Under the pieces are notes generated by a model. The model had not been told where the DNA came from. It searched no databases and saw only the letters and a program-made list of their open reading frames with translations. From Pterobdella sp. o SKG-2022 (taxonomy: Eukaryota > Annelida > Clitellata > Hirudinida > Piscicolidae): a stretch of DNA of 64,000 bases. This document shows, piece after piece, positions 13,063 through 26,411 of the stretch; the first letter of the stretch is position 1, and every line of letters starts with the position of its first letter. The translations under genes were made by a program, and so were the position numbers. Where the stretch lies: assembly GCA_964035795.1 (NCBI GenBank), contig OZ038327.1, positions 4,315,651 through 4,379,650 on the forward strand. The letters are read 5' to 3'.

Positions 13063-15545
13063 AACCCCTACTAACACACGCATACATACAACGATATATA
13101 CAAAAAAATCAAAAATAAAAATAGTGTCCAAACAAACACACATAAAAAATGAACGTGAATATATACACCTAAATATGCAACCAAACATACAAATACAAAA
13201 ATAAACAAATAAAGATATACAAACATACAACTAAACACATATGTTCATAAAGACATACAAACATACAAACGAACATACGTATCCACACATACAAGCAAAC
13301 ACACAAGTCCAAAGACTCTCATTCAATTATTTCTGCATATAATTATATTTCTATATTTTTTATTCTATGAAAAAATCATTTTTTGAGATGCTTTTTTAGT
13401 TATTTTTCTTTAATATAGTTTTTTCTCCATTTTATGTTTGATTATTTTTATTGGTTTGATTTCATATTATTCAAATCATATTCCTCTCTATTTATATTAT
13501 TATTCCTTTTATTAGTTTTTTCTATGATTTTTATTTATATTTGGAATGAAACAGATTTTTAAAATTCAGATTATTAATATTTTTTTTCAATTCTTTTTTT
13601 ATCATTATTTTTTCATTTTTTATATTTTTATTTCGCAATTTTTTTATTAAATTTTTTTATTTTTTTTATTACTTTTATTATTTTCAATGTTTTCATAAAA
13701 TTTTCGACGGTGATAAATAAAATATTCATAAGTTGCAAGTTTATAACTGAAACTCACAAATACATTCACTTGTTCAGATTATACTGGTTGCATTACAAAG
13801 TTCAAATACATTCATTTGATTTAATGAATATATTTTATCAGTAGGTTATTTATTTCTTAATCATTAGTTTTATATTAAACTTTTTATCTCAATCTTGTCA
13901 TATAGTAGGTTTTTTGAGCCATAAATGCTCATTTTAGTTTCAATAATAAGTTATTTTATATAAGTTTTTATTCTTGGTTTTTTGTTATTAAAAATGGCGG
14001 CCAGTTATTTGCTTATTTAAAAACACAACCTACTCATCTCCAAATTTACGCAGCTCAGCTAGCTTCACTAACTTACGCAGTCGTTTATTTTACTTTTATT
14101 AATAATTTATTTATTCATTTTTATTATTTTCCATAAAAACTTTTCAAAATTTAATGAAATTTCTAATTTCAAAATTAATGAGCACTGGATTTTTTATTAT
14201 AAAGTACGAAGCTATTAGTTAACAGAGTGAAATTTTTATTTTTCCCATATATTCAACCCCTCTCTTCTTTTATAACATCATTTTTCTCATGTGAACTTCT
14301 TCTTTGCATGATTATCTCAGCAAAATTTGCATAATTTTCAGCTTACTCACAAATTTTCAGTTTATTTCCAATTTGTTTTCTGAATTGACAAAGTTTTTCA
14401 ATAAAAATTTTCGATATCAAAAGATTTTTCATTTAAACGTACTGAATACTAATCATCATTTCATTATTTTAATAAAAAGTATCATATACAGAAGGCCACC
14501 AAAAGTTTTTTCTCATTTGGCAAACGGATGAGTCACAAAATTAAGGCATTTTTTTCACAAAAAATGACAAAAATGGGAGTTATTTTGATGTTTCTATATT
14601 ATAACTTGACATGGAAACCCACTTTTCAATTTATTGAGTTTCACAAAGCTTTTCGCAAGTCGAAACAACATTATGAGACGATACATCACTTCATAATATG
14701 AGTTCCAAAAAGCTTCTTGCTCTTTAATAAACTTTGACAAACTAATTTCCCAGTCATTTTGAGATATTATTTTGTTATCAAGTAATTAAAAACCATTATA
14801 GAAATCGTTGAGTTGTGGCATTAATCAAAAAAATTATTCTAATTTAAATTTTGTACCTGCTTTCCTCTTTTTTATTTATCTCATTCTTGATTATTTCTCA
14901 ATGTTTCTTTTTTTTTTATGTTGCTTCAACTTTTTTTATTCTTGGTTTCATTTTTTCCCATTATCAATATTTTTTTTTAGATTTTTTTTATCTTCTAATC
15001 TATCCGTCTGTTTTTGAAACATTCAATGAAAAGCAACGATTCGAAATACATTTAAAAAGCAAGCGTTTAGAAATTGCAAATACATTCATGTAATATAAAT
15101 GAAAATTTAAAAAAAATTTGTTTTAGAAAATAAAAAAGACATTAAAAGAAATAAAAGCTCAATCGGATTCCATCGAAACACAATTTAAGGTATTTCTCGT
15201 TTCAAAATAAACGTCAAAAAAGGAAGGTTTTTAAGATTTTTAAAAAATTTCAATTTTTTTATAGCTTTTTCTTTTGTCGCTTCAAGGCTCGCTTCAACTT
15301 GTACCAAATCTTGTGTAGAAAAAGCTAAAGAGGCGTGAAAATGTCTTACCATTGTGTAACTAGTTTTATACACTGCCTATTTAGTTATGAAGTTCAAACA
15401 TAGCTCATTCTTATCCACTCAAGGTTTTGAAAATATCAAATGAAAATGAAGAAAATATATATAAATTGAAGAGAAAAATAAGTTAAAATATATTGAAAAA
15501 TATTGTTTCAGTTTCACTTATAATTAAATATTATATAAAGCAATC
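13063..15545. other. AT-rich non-coding DNA
   Basis: ACATACAAAC-rich low complexity at 13070-13310, then T-rich DNA. A 62-codon minus ORF at 15185-15373 has protein-like composition (QDLVQVEASLEATKEKA), but its length is within chance for this base composition. Confidence 0.5.
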
Positions 15546-15710
15546 GTTGGCCCATATGGCCGGTAAAGCATTAGACTAATTATCTAAAGTTACCAGGTTC
15601 GATCCCGCGTGTGCCGACAATAAGCAACAGTTTCACAGTTTGTTCTACTAGAATAAATTTTTATCAGGCGTTTTGATCTTCAAGGAAAAGTGCCCTTCCC
15701 TCCCATTATA
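15546..15710 (+). mobile_element. tRNA-Ile-derived SINE, copy 2 (decayed)
   Basis: Head with GGTTCGATCCC B box and the AGACTAATTATCTAAAG anticodon arm, then the family body (AGCAACAGTTTCACAGTTTG, TTTTGATCTTCAAGGAAAAG). The A box is damaged (TGGCCGGTAAAGC). No clear ACATT tail remains. Confidence 0.8.
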
Positions 15711-17324
15711 TAAAGCAGAAAATGCAATTTTGATTATGACATTAGTTGCATAATATCCCTGCTTCTTCAACCTGATATATCAATATGTAACAAACTAACT
15801 AAGCAGATATTCCTTCCAATTTCAACATTAGTTTGCAGTCCATATTCTTTCATCTTCGACATTGAATAAGGAGTTTTTTTAGAACCGGTGATTTTTTTGT
15901 CTTATAAGGCCTTTTGAGTTATACTGGACAAAAGAAAAACAGTTTAATTTCAGTGAAGGATTATTTTCAATTTAGAAAAACATTTTCTCATTATTCTCAA
16001 CCAAAAAAGCGCATGTTTTTCGTATAATTTCTAATTACATAATTTTTTGCAATACTTGTGTAAAAATACACACCAAACTTCATCGCTATCATACAATATA
16101 GTGCACAAGAAGCAGGATTAATCTATTGAATAATTTTCAACGTTGAGTCTCTTGATAGTGATTCATCAATTTTTCTAAGATGATGACTGCACTAAGTAAA
16201 TCAAAGTAAATTTCCAAGCTAGTTCATCGAAGTTCTTTTTCGTTTTGTGTGTTTTATAGTGAAAACCAGGTGTTGTTTTCAATCTCTGGTGATAAATTAT
16301 AGCAGATGATCATGAAATTTTTTTTAAAAAACAAAAATATGAAATTGAGTAAGTGCTCCAAAGTTGAAGACGTATAAGCCTCAGGTTGTACGAATTCATC
16401 CCTTTCTAAAAATTAAAATTTAAGTCAACAACAAGCGTTTTATAATGGCATGAACTACAGGCGTTTCTTTAAATACAAAATCCAAATAAAAAAAAGAAAA
16501 TTTTTGAAGTATGACCAAAAAATGGGAAAGTTATATAAGTAAAAGACAAAAGATCTAACAAATAGAAAAGACTTGATAATCAAGATTTATGAAGGTAAAT
16601 GTACTTGAAAATCTAAATCAATTTTAATTAGGGTCTTGAACACACTAAAATTAGTAAAATTTTCAAAAAAAATATTGAAACCAGCAAAAAAAAACAATTA
16701 TGAATAAGAAAAGATATGAAAGGGTCGCGTGATGTGTTAGAAATATATTACGAAACCTGACACAAGCAACAATTGATTTACCAGTAATAAATATTTTTCT
16801 CTTTTGTTCTTAGTGTTAATAATTTTTCTGTTTTTTAACTTTTAACTAATTTAAATATATTGTATATTTATTATTTTGTTGAATTACAATATTTGCGTAG
16901 TAAAAGTAATAATAATTTCAATGTTTAGCCTCAAAGATGAGGTTTTCGAAAGACATCGTCTGTAATCTTCGATAAGTTGTGCTTTTTATGAACCTTTAAC
17001 TCGCTTACATAACGGCATGAAACATCGACATACAATTAATTGGAAAATTTTTCGCTTCTATTTTTTATCCTTATACTGTTATAATACCGATAGTCTTCTT
17101 TAGCCTCGTTTCAATGTAGATATAATGAAATACTCCTAGGAACGACCTCATAGACACAGTTATAAAGAGAAACAATAGTATATTAGCGAACCAATAAGGA
17201 CATTTCCATAGAGAAACGACTGTGAACCTACTCATATAGAAGCTAAAGAACCTTCACTACCCTGAATGTTTTTCAAACATATCAAGATTTAAGAAAGTAA
17301 TTGAGTACACACAAAAGGTCATAA

Positions 17325-17477
17325 CGATGTTATATGGAAAAAAGCACTGTGGAATTAAAACTCGTTACAAGTTTAATGTAGCAAAAACGCACTATGGAGC
17401 AGGTGCTAACCATCAGATCAAACTTTTTAACTGAATAATTAGTCTCATGTTCTACCAGTTGAGCTTCAAGGGCCGAT
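17325..17477 (-). mobile_element. tRNA-derived SINE, copy 3 (decayed)
   Basis: The reverse complement gives a tRNA-like head (CAACTGGTAGAACATGAGAC), then AGCACCTGCTCCATAGTGCG and the body TACATTAAACTTGTAACGAG, as in the other copies. The B box is degenerate and the tail is lost. Confidence 0.7.
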
Positions 17478-18633
17478 AAATGAATGTGGAATTGATTAAT
17501 TATATTTGAATGGCCAATGTTGAAGAACAAAGAATATAGATGTTTTAAAAGTTTGAAGTTAATATCGGAAAATATTATTCTAGAAAAAAAAATAAAATAA
17601 AAAAAGAATAAATAAAAAAAAAATTGAAGCTTTGAGATGCTTAAATTATAACGGAAAAGGAAATAATTACTTCACATATTTATAATTTCAATTTATTTTT
17701 TATTATTATTATCATAAAAAAAATAAAAATCATCCTTACTCACGTTTCTAATTTAACGAAAAAAAGTTTAAAAAGAGTTTTTAGATTATTTCTGAAGATT
17801 TTAAATCTCCCAGAGGTGGAGTTAAGCGCAGTAAAAATGACTTGAAAACTGCTTTGTTTTCCAAGTTTTTTAAATCTTATCATCTAACTTTTTTTTATAG
17901 TTATTTGTTTTTTATGGTTCTTTGTTCTTTTTTTTCGCTTTTAAAAATTTCAAAAATTATCAATGAAGATATTAATTTTTTTTTTTTTTCAATTTACAGT
18001 TTTTTCTTAATTTTTTATATATCTATTCATATATTTAACTTATAAAAAAACCATAAAACTCACAAAAAACCGAATATTACTGGAATTTTGAAATATCTTA
18101 TGTTGTTTTTCAAATTCTTTCAACATAGTTATCACGTTTTTCTTTCAAAAAAGAACTCAAAAGAAATGTGAATCTAACACTCCGTTACACCACGTCGAAA
18201 CAGCTGAAATTGCCACAGCTATGAGAAGCCATTTTGAAAAAGATATTTTTAAAAGCTTGAATAAATAAAATGGAACGTAAAAACTAAGTTGGAAAATTTT
18301 TTAATCTTGGCTATTCTTATTTGAAGAGCTTTTTTGAAGAAGAGAAAGACTATGATTAAACTATGGGAGCTCGAATCTACCAAAAACATTCAAAACAAAA
18401 AAAACCATGAAAATAGAAATAATAAAAAAAATAATACTAGAAAAAAAAATCAGAATTGAAAAAGAAGCACATTAATTTAAATCTTATCTTAAAATGCAAA
18501 ACTAGTGAAAAAATAATTAATCAATTATATCAAAAATAATTAATAAATAATCCTTTACAGACAAAATAATATCAACTTATTAATATTCTCATTTTTTTGC
18601 TTTCACTATAACTATTATCATTATTATTCCCAC

Positions 18634-18867
18634 CTGTGTTTTTTAACGACTTTGATAAGTCCCAAATTTCTGGGCAGGTGCTCATAGCGACATTCTCTCG
18701 GTTCCAACATTCGTAAGCTCTTCCATTTTCGGCAGAAAACCATGATGGCGACCCACCACAAGCCCAAAACCCCCACCACTACCACCAACTCGGGTGTGGG
18801 CAGATTAGTTGGGGGTATGGTAGTGGTGGGAGTTTCCGTGGAGTTTTGGGATGATATGGTTGTGAAG
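18634..18867. other. Exon-like GC-rich island of uncertain strand
   Basis: In a region near 20% G+C this block is clearly richer and has good splice sites on both strands. Minus reading 18634-18788: acceptor after CCCACACCCGAG, a hydrophobic run (LVVVVGVLGLWWVAIMVF) followed by CRKWKSLRML, donor GTGGGA; this would be a membrane-spanning exon. Another minus frame ends in phase 1 and contains AYECWNRENVAMSTCPEIWD. It could splice in phase to the exon at 9589 of the Gln/Asn-rich gene. Plus reading 18742-18867: two ATGs, 42 codons, very strong donor GAAG|GTAAGA. The sequence does not tell these apart. Confidence 0.35.
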
Positions 18868-19229
18868 GTAAGATGGAGAATTTAATAATTTAGTTTTATG
18901 GTTGTGATGTTATAAAGGAAGAAGTGAAAAAGTTGAAATTATGATGATTTTAATGCAGAGATGAGCTTTCCATTAAAAATAATCTTTCATACTGAATTGT
19001 GGTGTTTCTGATGTATGATTGAAAGCTTATAAGCATTTACAGTTGATCATTAAAGAGGTATTTGAGGTGTTTCTTATACATAGTTCTAAGCCTCACTCCT
19101 ACATGCTCATCATTTTTGATTTTGTATCCGATATATTGTGGCTACTTGTGTAGTTGTCAGTTTCGTGATGAGTTTATGAATGCTATTTCATGTTGTTTTT
19201 TTTGCTGTTGTTGTTGTTACTGTTGTTGT

Positions 19230-19383
19230 TGTTGTTGTTTATTATTGTTTTAAATGATTCTTTTGTTGTTGATATATTTTTTTTATTTTCTCCCATTGTT
19301 GTTGTTGTTGTTGTTTATTATTGTTTTAAATGATTCTTTTGTTGTTGATATATTTTTTTTATTTTCTCCCATTGTTGTTGTTG
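19230..19383. repeat. 76-bp tandem duplication (two units)
   Basis: The block from ATTATTGTTTTAAATGATTC through TTTTATTTTCTCCCATTG occurs twice with a 76-base period (19241 and 19317), each flanked by GTT runs. The copies look identical. Confidence 0.9.
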
Positions 19384-19499
19384 TTGTAGTTTTTGTTTTT
19401 TTATAATATTTTTTTTTATATAAATATTCATTTTTAGTGGTATTGAAGTTTATGTTATAATTATTCTTTTTCATATGTTAAAACATAGCTTGTATTATT

Positions 19500-19512
19500 A
19501 ATATTATAAATA

Positions 19513-19548
<36 letters not shown>

Positions 19549-19587
19549 GTTGTTGTTGTTGTTGTTATTATTATTATTATTATTCCC
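19500..19587. repeat. Compound (ATT)n(GTT)n(ATT)n microsatellite
   Basis: Runs of ATT, GTT and ATT in succession; no gene. Confidence 0.9.
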
Positions 19588-20457
19588 AATATGACTATAG
19601 AACTATTTTCGTTAAGAATTTCATTCGATTTTGTTCACAGCATGGTTCGGTCCTGCGGGAAGAGTGGAGATAAGTGTTAGTGTTCTGATGTTGAAGCGTC
19701 ATATAACTATCAACCTGGCACAAAAATTAAATTATTATTTTTTTTAAATAATTTTTTTTTGATATTTTTTTGATTATTAGTGTCATTAATTTTTTTATTG
19801 TGTTTACTTCAGTTTTTTTCTTGCTCACTTTATTTTTAAATATTTTTCTGGCTGGTTTTTCCCTTTTTTTATTGTTTTTTTTTGTTTTTGTTATATATTT
19901 TTTTGTTCTAGTATTATTTTTGCTCTTTTCATAATAATAATTATTGTTTTTTTTTATTTCAAGGGCGTGGTTTATGAAGTTGGAGGTTCATATTTCAAGA
20001 TTGTGTTTCAATCCAAAAGGCTTTTTTTTGTTTTTATATACAAATATTTTTTTTATTCGGTTATTCTTTTTTAGATTAATATTTTTTTTGTTTTCGATCT
20101 TCATTATTATGGGTTTTTTTTATTATATTATTCCTTTTTTTATTATTTGACATTTTTGTCCCATTTTAATTCTCATTTATCACATTCCAAATTTCCTCTC
20201 TTGTTATTTATTTTTTCATCGCCATTTTTCAATATACTCTCACATTTTCAACTTCCAAATTTTTAACTCTTCTTTTTTATTTATTTATTTTTTTTTTTTT
20301 TCATGAGTTTTGCTTTTTTTCATTAGTATTTTTTAATTATATTTCCACTTGACCATTTTATTCACACTTTCAGTTTGGTTTTTGTTGTTATTTTATATTT
20401 TTGAAAGAACATTTCCACATATTTTCAGCAACTTTATTATTTTATTGTTTTTCCACC

Positions 20458-20831
<374 letters not shown>

Positions 20832-23800
20832 TGTTGTTGCTCAAACTTTTCTTTAGTTCTTCTATAAAAAATTTTTTTGACATTTCTTATTTAAAAATCC
20901 TCGAAAGCCAACAAATCTATCATTCATCAACTGAAGTTTCATGAACACCACTTTTAATATTACCACAACACAATGTTTTCTAATTGATAGTTTTCTTAGC
21001 TTTTGAGAGCAAAATAAAATAATAGTAATATTATTATTTTTATTATTTTCAGTTTTTTTTTTATTATTAATTTTTTGGTCTACCTAAGAATGTTTTAAAT
21101 TCCCATATGAGTCTCCTTAACCTATGTTTTATCAATCTTTTTTTTCAAATTATAACTTTAATAGTTATAACCTTACAGTATTGATTTATCTGAGCTAATT
21201 TGAGAATTAAAAATTATCATCTCTTGATTTCGTAAGTTAGACTTTCAAAAAGTTTTGCGATTAAGATCAATAAAAATGTGTTTGTTAACCTCACTACATG
21301 AGGATGAGTAACAAAGAACAATTAAATTTTTTTCAAACTTAAATAAATTAATCACACGTTCTTATTGGCTCGTTTTCAATAAATTTGAATTTTTTCAATC
21401 ATTATATAATTTATTTGATATATTTTTTTTCTTACTTTTATTTTTATTTGTTTTTTTATCTCAAACGCTTTAGGGGTAGTCTATACTATTCGTAATTTTT
21501 TTTTATTGTTTTTTTTTGATTTTTTTGTCAGATTTATTTTTTTTATTCCGTTTTTTTTATTTTTATTTTAAATATCCATATTATCATTTTTTCATTTATT
21601 TTTATTTTCATAATTCATTCAATGTAATTGTAACCATTTATTCATCAACTTTGCTTTGTGCGGTGGTATGTTAAACTCTTATTAGTATTGATTCCAATGA
21701 TAATACTACAGTATTTATGTTACAATTTTTGTTTTGTTTTTATTCTATGTTTTTTTTAAATTTAGCGCCATTTAGAAAACCTTTTTACTTTTGAACAATC
21801 AGAACAAAATGAAAAAACATTCAGAACTGTAACTCAATCTTTTTGTATTACTAACATTATTTCCACCAACTAATTATTTTGCAAGTATAAAAAAAAAGCT
21901 GGAAAATTCAAAATTAAAAAAGACAAAATAACGTTCATAGTTATGTTATTTTCTAAGGTAAAATGAGTAAATATGATGCTAATGTATGGAGCTGAGACAG
22001 ACTCGTGGGGAAAAACATTGAAGTATCATTGAAACAAGCTAGAAAGATATTTTTTCACTAAACTATGTCATTGTCAAAAACTCATGTAAAGTTTTTCTGC
22101 AAAATACATTCAGCTAGCTTGTTTTTCAAAAAAAAACTTCGGAGAGGCTTTTTTTGGTGAAAAACATGGTTTTTGATATCTAAAAATGTATTAAACCTTC
22201 AGGATCGCTTGCTTCAAACAAAACCTTGTGTTTGCCTTTCAAACTAGGGCCATTGTCACACCATAGAGCTTCACTTCCACTTTCAAAGAAAATTCTTTAG
22301 TGAATACTTCCCAACACAATAAAATAAATGAGATTAAATGAAGCTTTAATGTTTATCGATTTGTGAACAGAATCATCACATAGCGTGACCTGGTAACCAG
22401 GTGATGAAGGGGAGGGATGTGGTATTGACGAACAATAGCCCGAAGCAAATGATGAAGAAAACAAATTATTTATTAACTTAGTTCACAAAGCTCTTCGTAA
22501 AGAAATCTCACATTACAAGGTAATAGGTAGGTGGCAGTTTTGCTTATATTAGTGTGTTTTTATATTGGTTTTGTTAAATCATGTTTTTTACTAGTTGTTT
22601 TCTTTTAATTCTTTGCTACTGTTTTTGTCTTTTCAGTATTGCCATTGAGTTTAAGTATCTTATTACTGCTTATTAAAATTATTCGACCAGTTATCATCTT
22701 TCATCATTACTTTTTACATCTTTTTTTCCATTTTTTTTTGCTTTAAAGTTACAAATTTTTCGGTATTTTTTTTAATTATTATTATGGAATTTTTTTATAA
22801 TTCATTTTATATTACATTATTCATTCGATTTTCTCTCAAGCTTGTTACAACCCTTGTAAGTGGAATGTTTGTGTGACGTCAAAGAGTTTTTATTGTTCCT
22901 GTGTTTAATTTTTTGTTTTTTCATGTTTGTGTAGAGTTTCACCGTGATATTTATTTATTTTTTTGTTTTTATCTCATGTTGATGTTCCAATGAAAGTCAA
23001 AGATAAATTTCATTTAATTTCATCACTGTAATACAAGAATATGATTGTATGGAGTAGATTGCCATATGAATTGCTTTTTATGGATTTTTCAAATAGTATA
23101 TAGATTTAAATATCAACGTTTTTCAGTTTTTTTCACTATTCCTCAATTATAATTGTTTTTTTCCTAGTTGCCATCACTACTCACCATATTTATTTCTCCT
23201 TTTTATGTTCAAATCCTCATTTGTTATAAGAGGATAATTACTTACCACATCAAATACTCGCTTGCAATGTAATATTCATGAGTGATTTTTTTTCATAGAC
23301 ATTATAGTTTAAAGACTCAAAAATTTCGTAAATTTTGACGAATCTTTCTTGGTTTTTGTTTCACCCATGTTTTTATTTTTCAATTTTTAATTTGAATTTC
23401 TCAAAGATATCTCTTGATTTAACATGTTAACAATTTTCATAGAACTAAAATTTCAGATAAGCACATTCTTATCAAAACTGTTTAGAAATTCACTTTCCCA
23501 TCCAACGTTTTGAAACTACATGTATTTCATAATTGATTAAAACTATTGTATTTTTTAATTTGAATCTCGTTTCAAAACCACCATCCGTTGTTTCAAAACA
23601 TTAATAATTTCCACCCAGTTATCGTTTTCTCAAGTTTTTTCTTTTAAATTTTTTTAAAAACCATCTGTTTTACTTTAAAAGTTTTCAATCTCAAATTTTG
23701 ATTTAAAGCTAATTTTCATTAACATTCTTTGCTCTTCTTTTTTTGTTTTGTTTTTTTGAAGATTTATTTTGTTTTTTTTGTTTTTTCTATGTTTCTTTTT

Positions 23801-25813
23801 TGTTTTCACTTTTATGTTTACCACAACAAATTTATAGTTGTTGTTATTGTCATTATTCCACTTTCCATTTTATTTTCCAATGAAAAAACAATAATAAATT
23901 TTTTTCATTAATTATTATTTTTATTGTTGGTTTCATGACGTCAAACCCTTTCGAATTGTTTGCAGATGTGAAAACCCACTTTTTTTCAATGTTGTTACTA
24001 TTATTTATATTCTTCTTTTTATTATTTTTGTTGTTTTTTGTTTTCATTAATTCAACCATTTTAATATACTGTTATTTATTCAAAAAATGAAAAATATTCA
24101 CAAAATTAATATTAAATAAATATTTATAAAATAATAAAAAAACTTCTATTATTAAAAAATAATTAATATTTATGATAATACCATCAGCTTTTCATTCTGA
24201 GCAATAAAGTTGCTTCCATTTATGACTCTTCTCATTGTTCATTTGCATAAAGCTTCTACAAAAATTATTTTTTTATAAATGCGCGAGGATTTCATATATA
24301 CGTTAACGTTTTTGGTAAGAGGATAGAAGCTTACGCCTCAATTTTGAAAGTGTGTTGAACTAACGGAAGACTGTATATAAATAAGCAAAAAGTCGCCCAT
24401 GAGTGAAATGGGCTGATAGAAAATTTTGGTTTTGAATCTTATCTCTTATCAGTGATAAAAACAATAAAAAAGATAAAAAAGCTTTTAAACAGATAGTCTA
24501 TATTCAAAAAAAAGAAATGTGTTGATTTAAATATTAGTTAACTATATTATGAGTAAATATTCAAATATAATAATATTAACACTTGAAAATAAGAATAAAC
24601 TTAATCGAAAGAGAATAATTTTTTTAATTAAACTTTTGTTAACTAAACAGCACGAAGTTTTCGGTGATTCAAACCCACATCATCAAGGGAACAAGCATAA
24701 ATACGTTGCTAACTACCATGAAGCACCATATGATAAATTCTCATCAATGAGAGATTTTAACTTTTATATTATTTCCATTGCAGGAGTTGGAGTATTTGAG
24801 AGTTTTAGTGCCAGTAGTTTTTTCTACTGAATTAAAAGCTCTCAAAAGATTTTTTTCGAAATTATAATGATGGATGGATGAAGGGGTGGATGGATGGAGG
24901 GATAGATAAATAGATAGATGGATGTATGTGTGAATGTATATAAAGAAGATAAGATATTTAAATGAATTTTGAAAGAAAATTAGATTCACTTGCTAGATTA
25001 AAAAAACCATTACAACAGATGAATATTTGTGTAGGTACACTCTTATATAAACATCACTTTAATTTTGTTGATGGAAATGTATTATTCCAAGGCAAAATAT
25101 ATTGCCTCATATTCATCATGATATTTATTTTGAAGTGATATACAAATATTACATCAACTCCACACTACACCACACAACACCAACACCACGCAACACACCA
25201 TACCACAGCAACACCACACTTGCATGTCAGCAGACTCCATGTGAGGAAACATAGAATTAAAATAAACGACCTTATTCTACTATTGTTTTTGTTGGAGTGT
25301 TTGTATTTGGCAGAGTTTATCAAAGCTTATAATATTAATCTTTTTTATAAAACTATTGCATTAATTTGTTTTTTATTTGATTGAATCAATTTTTTTTGTA
25401 ATATTGTTGTGTTTTATTTTTCTCATTATAGTATTAGTATATCAATATTTATTCTTATTCTTATTTATTAAAATTTATAGTTATTCTTATAACATTTTAG
25501 TTTCCAGCTTAAGGCAACTCATTCTTGTTCAAGGTTTTTGAAAAAGGTTTTAAAAATTGATCATAATTCATTAGTGAGTTTAACACTCCGTTTACGCTCT
25601 GACTCTTGAAGTTTTTTATCGAATAAAAAGTTGGTTGGAAATTGTTGAACAAGTTGATAAAAACATAAGTTATTGGAAATTGCTCAAAAATTGCTTATTA
25701 ATTTTGGAACAAAAAAGTCTTTTTTTAAAAAACACAAAAAAGAGGTTTACAGGTGAAACAAGGCAGATTAACAAGAACATACAAAGCTAACTCAATTTAA
25801 TTACCTTACTATA
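20832..25813. other. AT-rich non-coding DNA, nothing firmly called
   Basis: A slightly GC-richer patch at 22200-22450 has protein-like frames on the minus strand (ALWCDNGPSLKGKHKVLFEA), but competing frames are also open. It may be an old transposon scrap. A GGAT minisatellite lies at 24865-24940. Confidence 0.45.
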
Positions 25814-26411
25814 ATAATATGGATAATAATAATATAGATAATAATAATATAGATAATAATAATATAGATAATAATAATATAGATAATAATAATATAGATA
25901 ATAATAATATAGATAATAATAATATAGATAATAATAATATAGATAATAATAATATAGATAATAATAATATAGATAATAATAATATAGATAATAATAATAT
26001 AGATAATAATAATATAGATAATAATAATATAGATAATAATAATATAGATAATAATAATATAGATAATAATAATATAGATAATAATAATATAGATAATAAT
26101 AATATAGATAATAATAATATAGATAATAATAATATAGATAATAATAATATAGATAATAATAATATAGATAATAATAATATAGATAATAATAATATAGATA
26201 ATAATAATAATATAGATAATAATAATATAGATAATAATAATATAGATAATAATAATATAGATAATAATAATATAGATAATAATAATATAGATAATAATAA
26301 TATAGATAATAATAATATAGATAATAATAATATAGATAATAATAATATAGATAATAATAATATAGATAATAATAATATAGATAATAATAATATAGATAAT
26401 AATAATAATAA
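25814..26411. repeat. 15-bp minisatellite (ATAGATAATAATAAT)n, in frame with LINE C
   Basis: About 39 nearly identical 15-base units. One unit has an extra AAT at about 26200. Read on the plus strand it encodes repeated Ile-Asp-Asn-Asn-Asn from an ATG at 25819 and runs without a stop into the LINE C finger domain. Confidence 0.95.

Noticed and set aside
18640..18760. A hormone-receptor-like Cys/Trp pattern (ECWNRENVAMSTCPE)
   Set aside because: Three frames on two strands are plausible here and the cysteine spacing is incomplete; kept only as an ambiguous island.
22200..22290. Minus-strand frame with WCDNGPSLKGK resembling an integrase motif
   Set aside because: Too short, a competing frame is equally open, and no other catalytic motif is nearby.
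24549..24830. 93-codon plus ORF
   Set aside because: No motif, no splice context and AT-rich codons; not distinguishable from chance.
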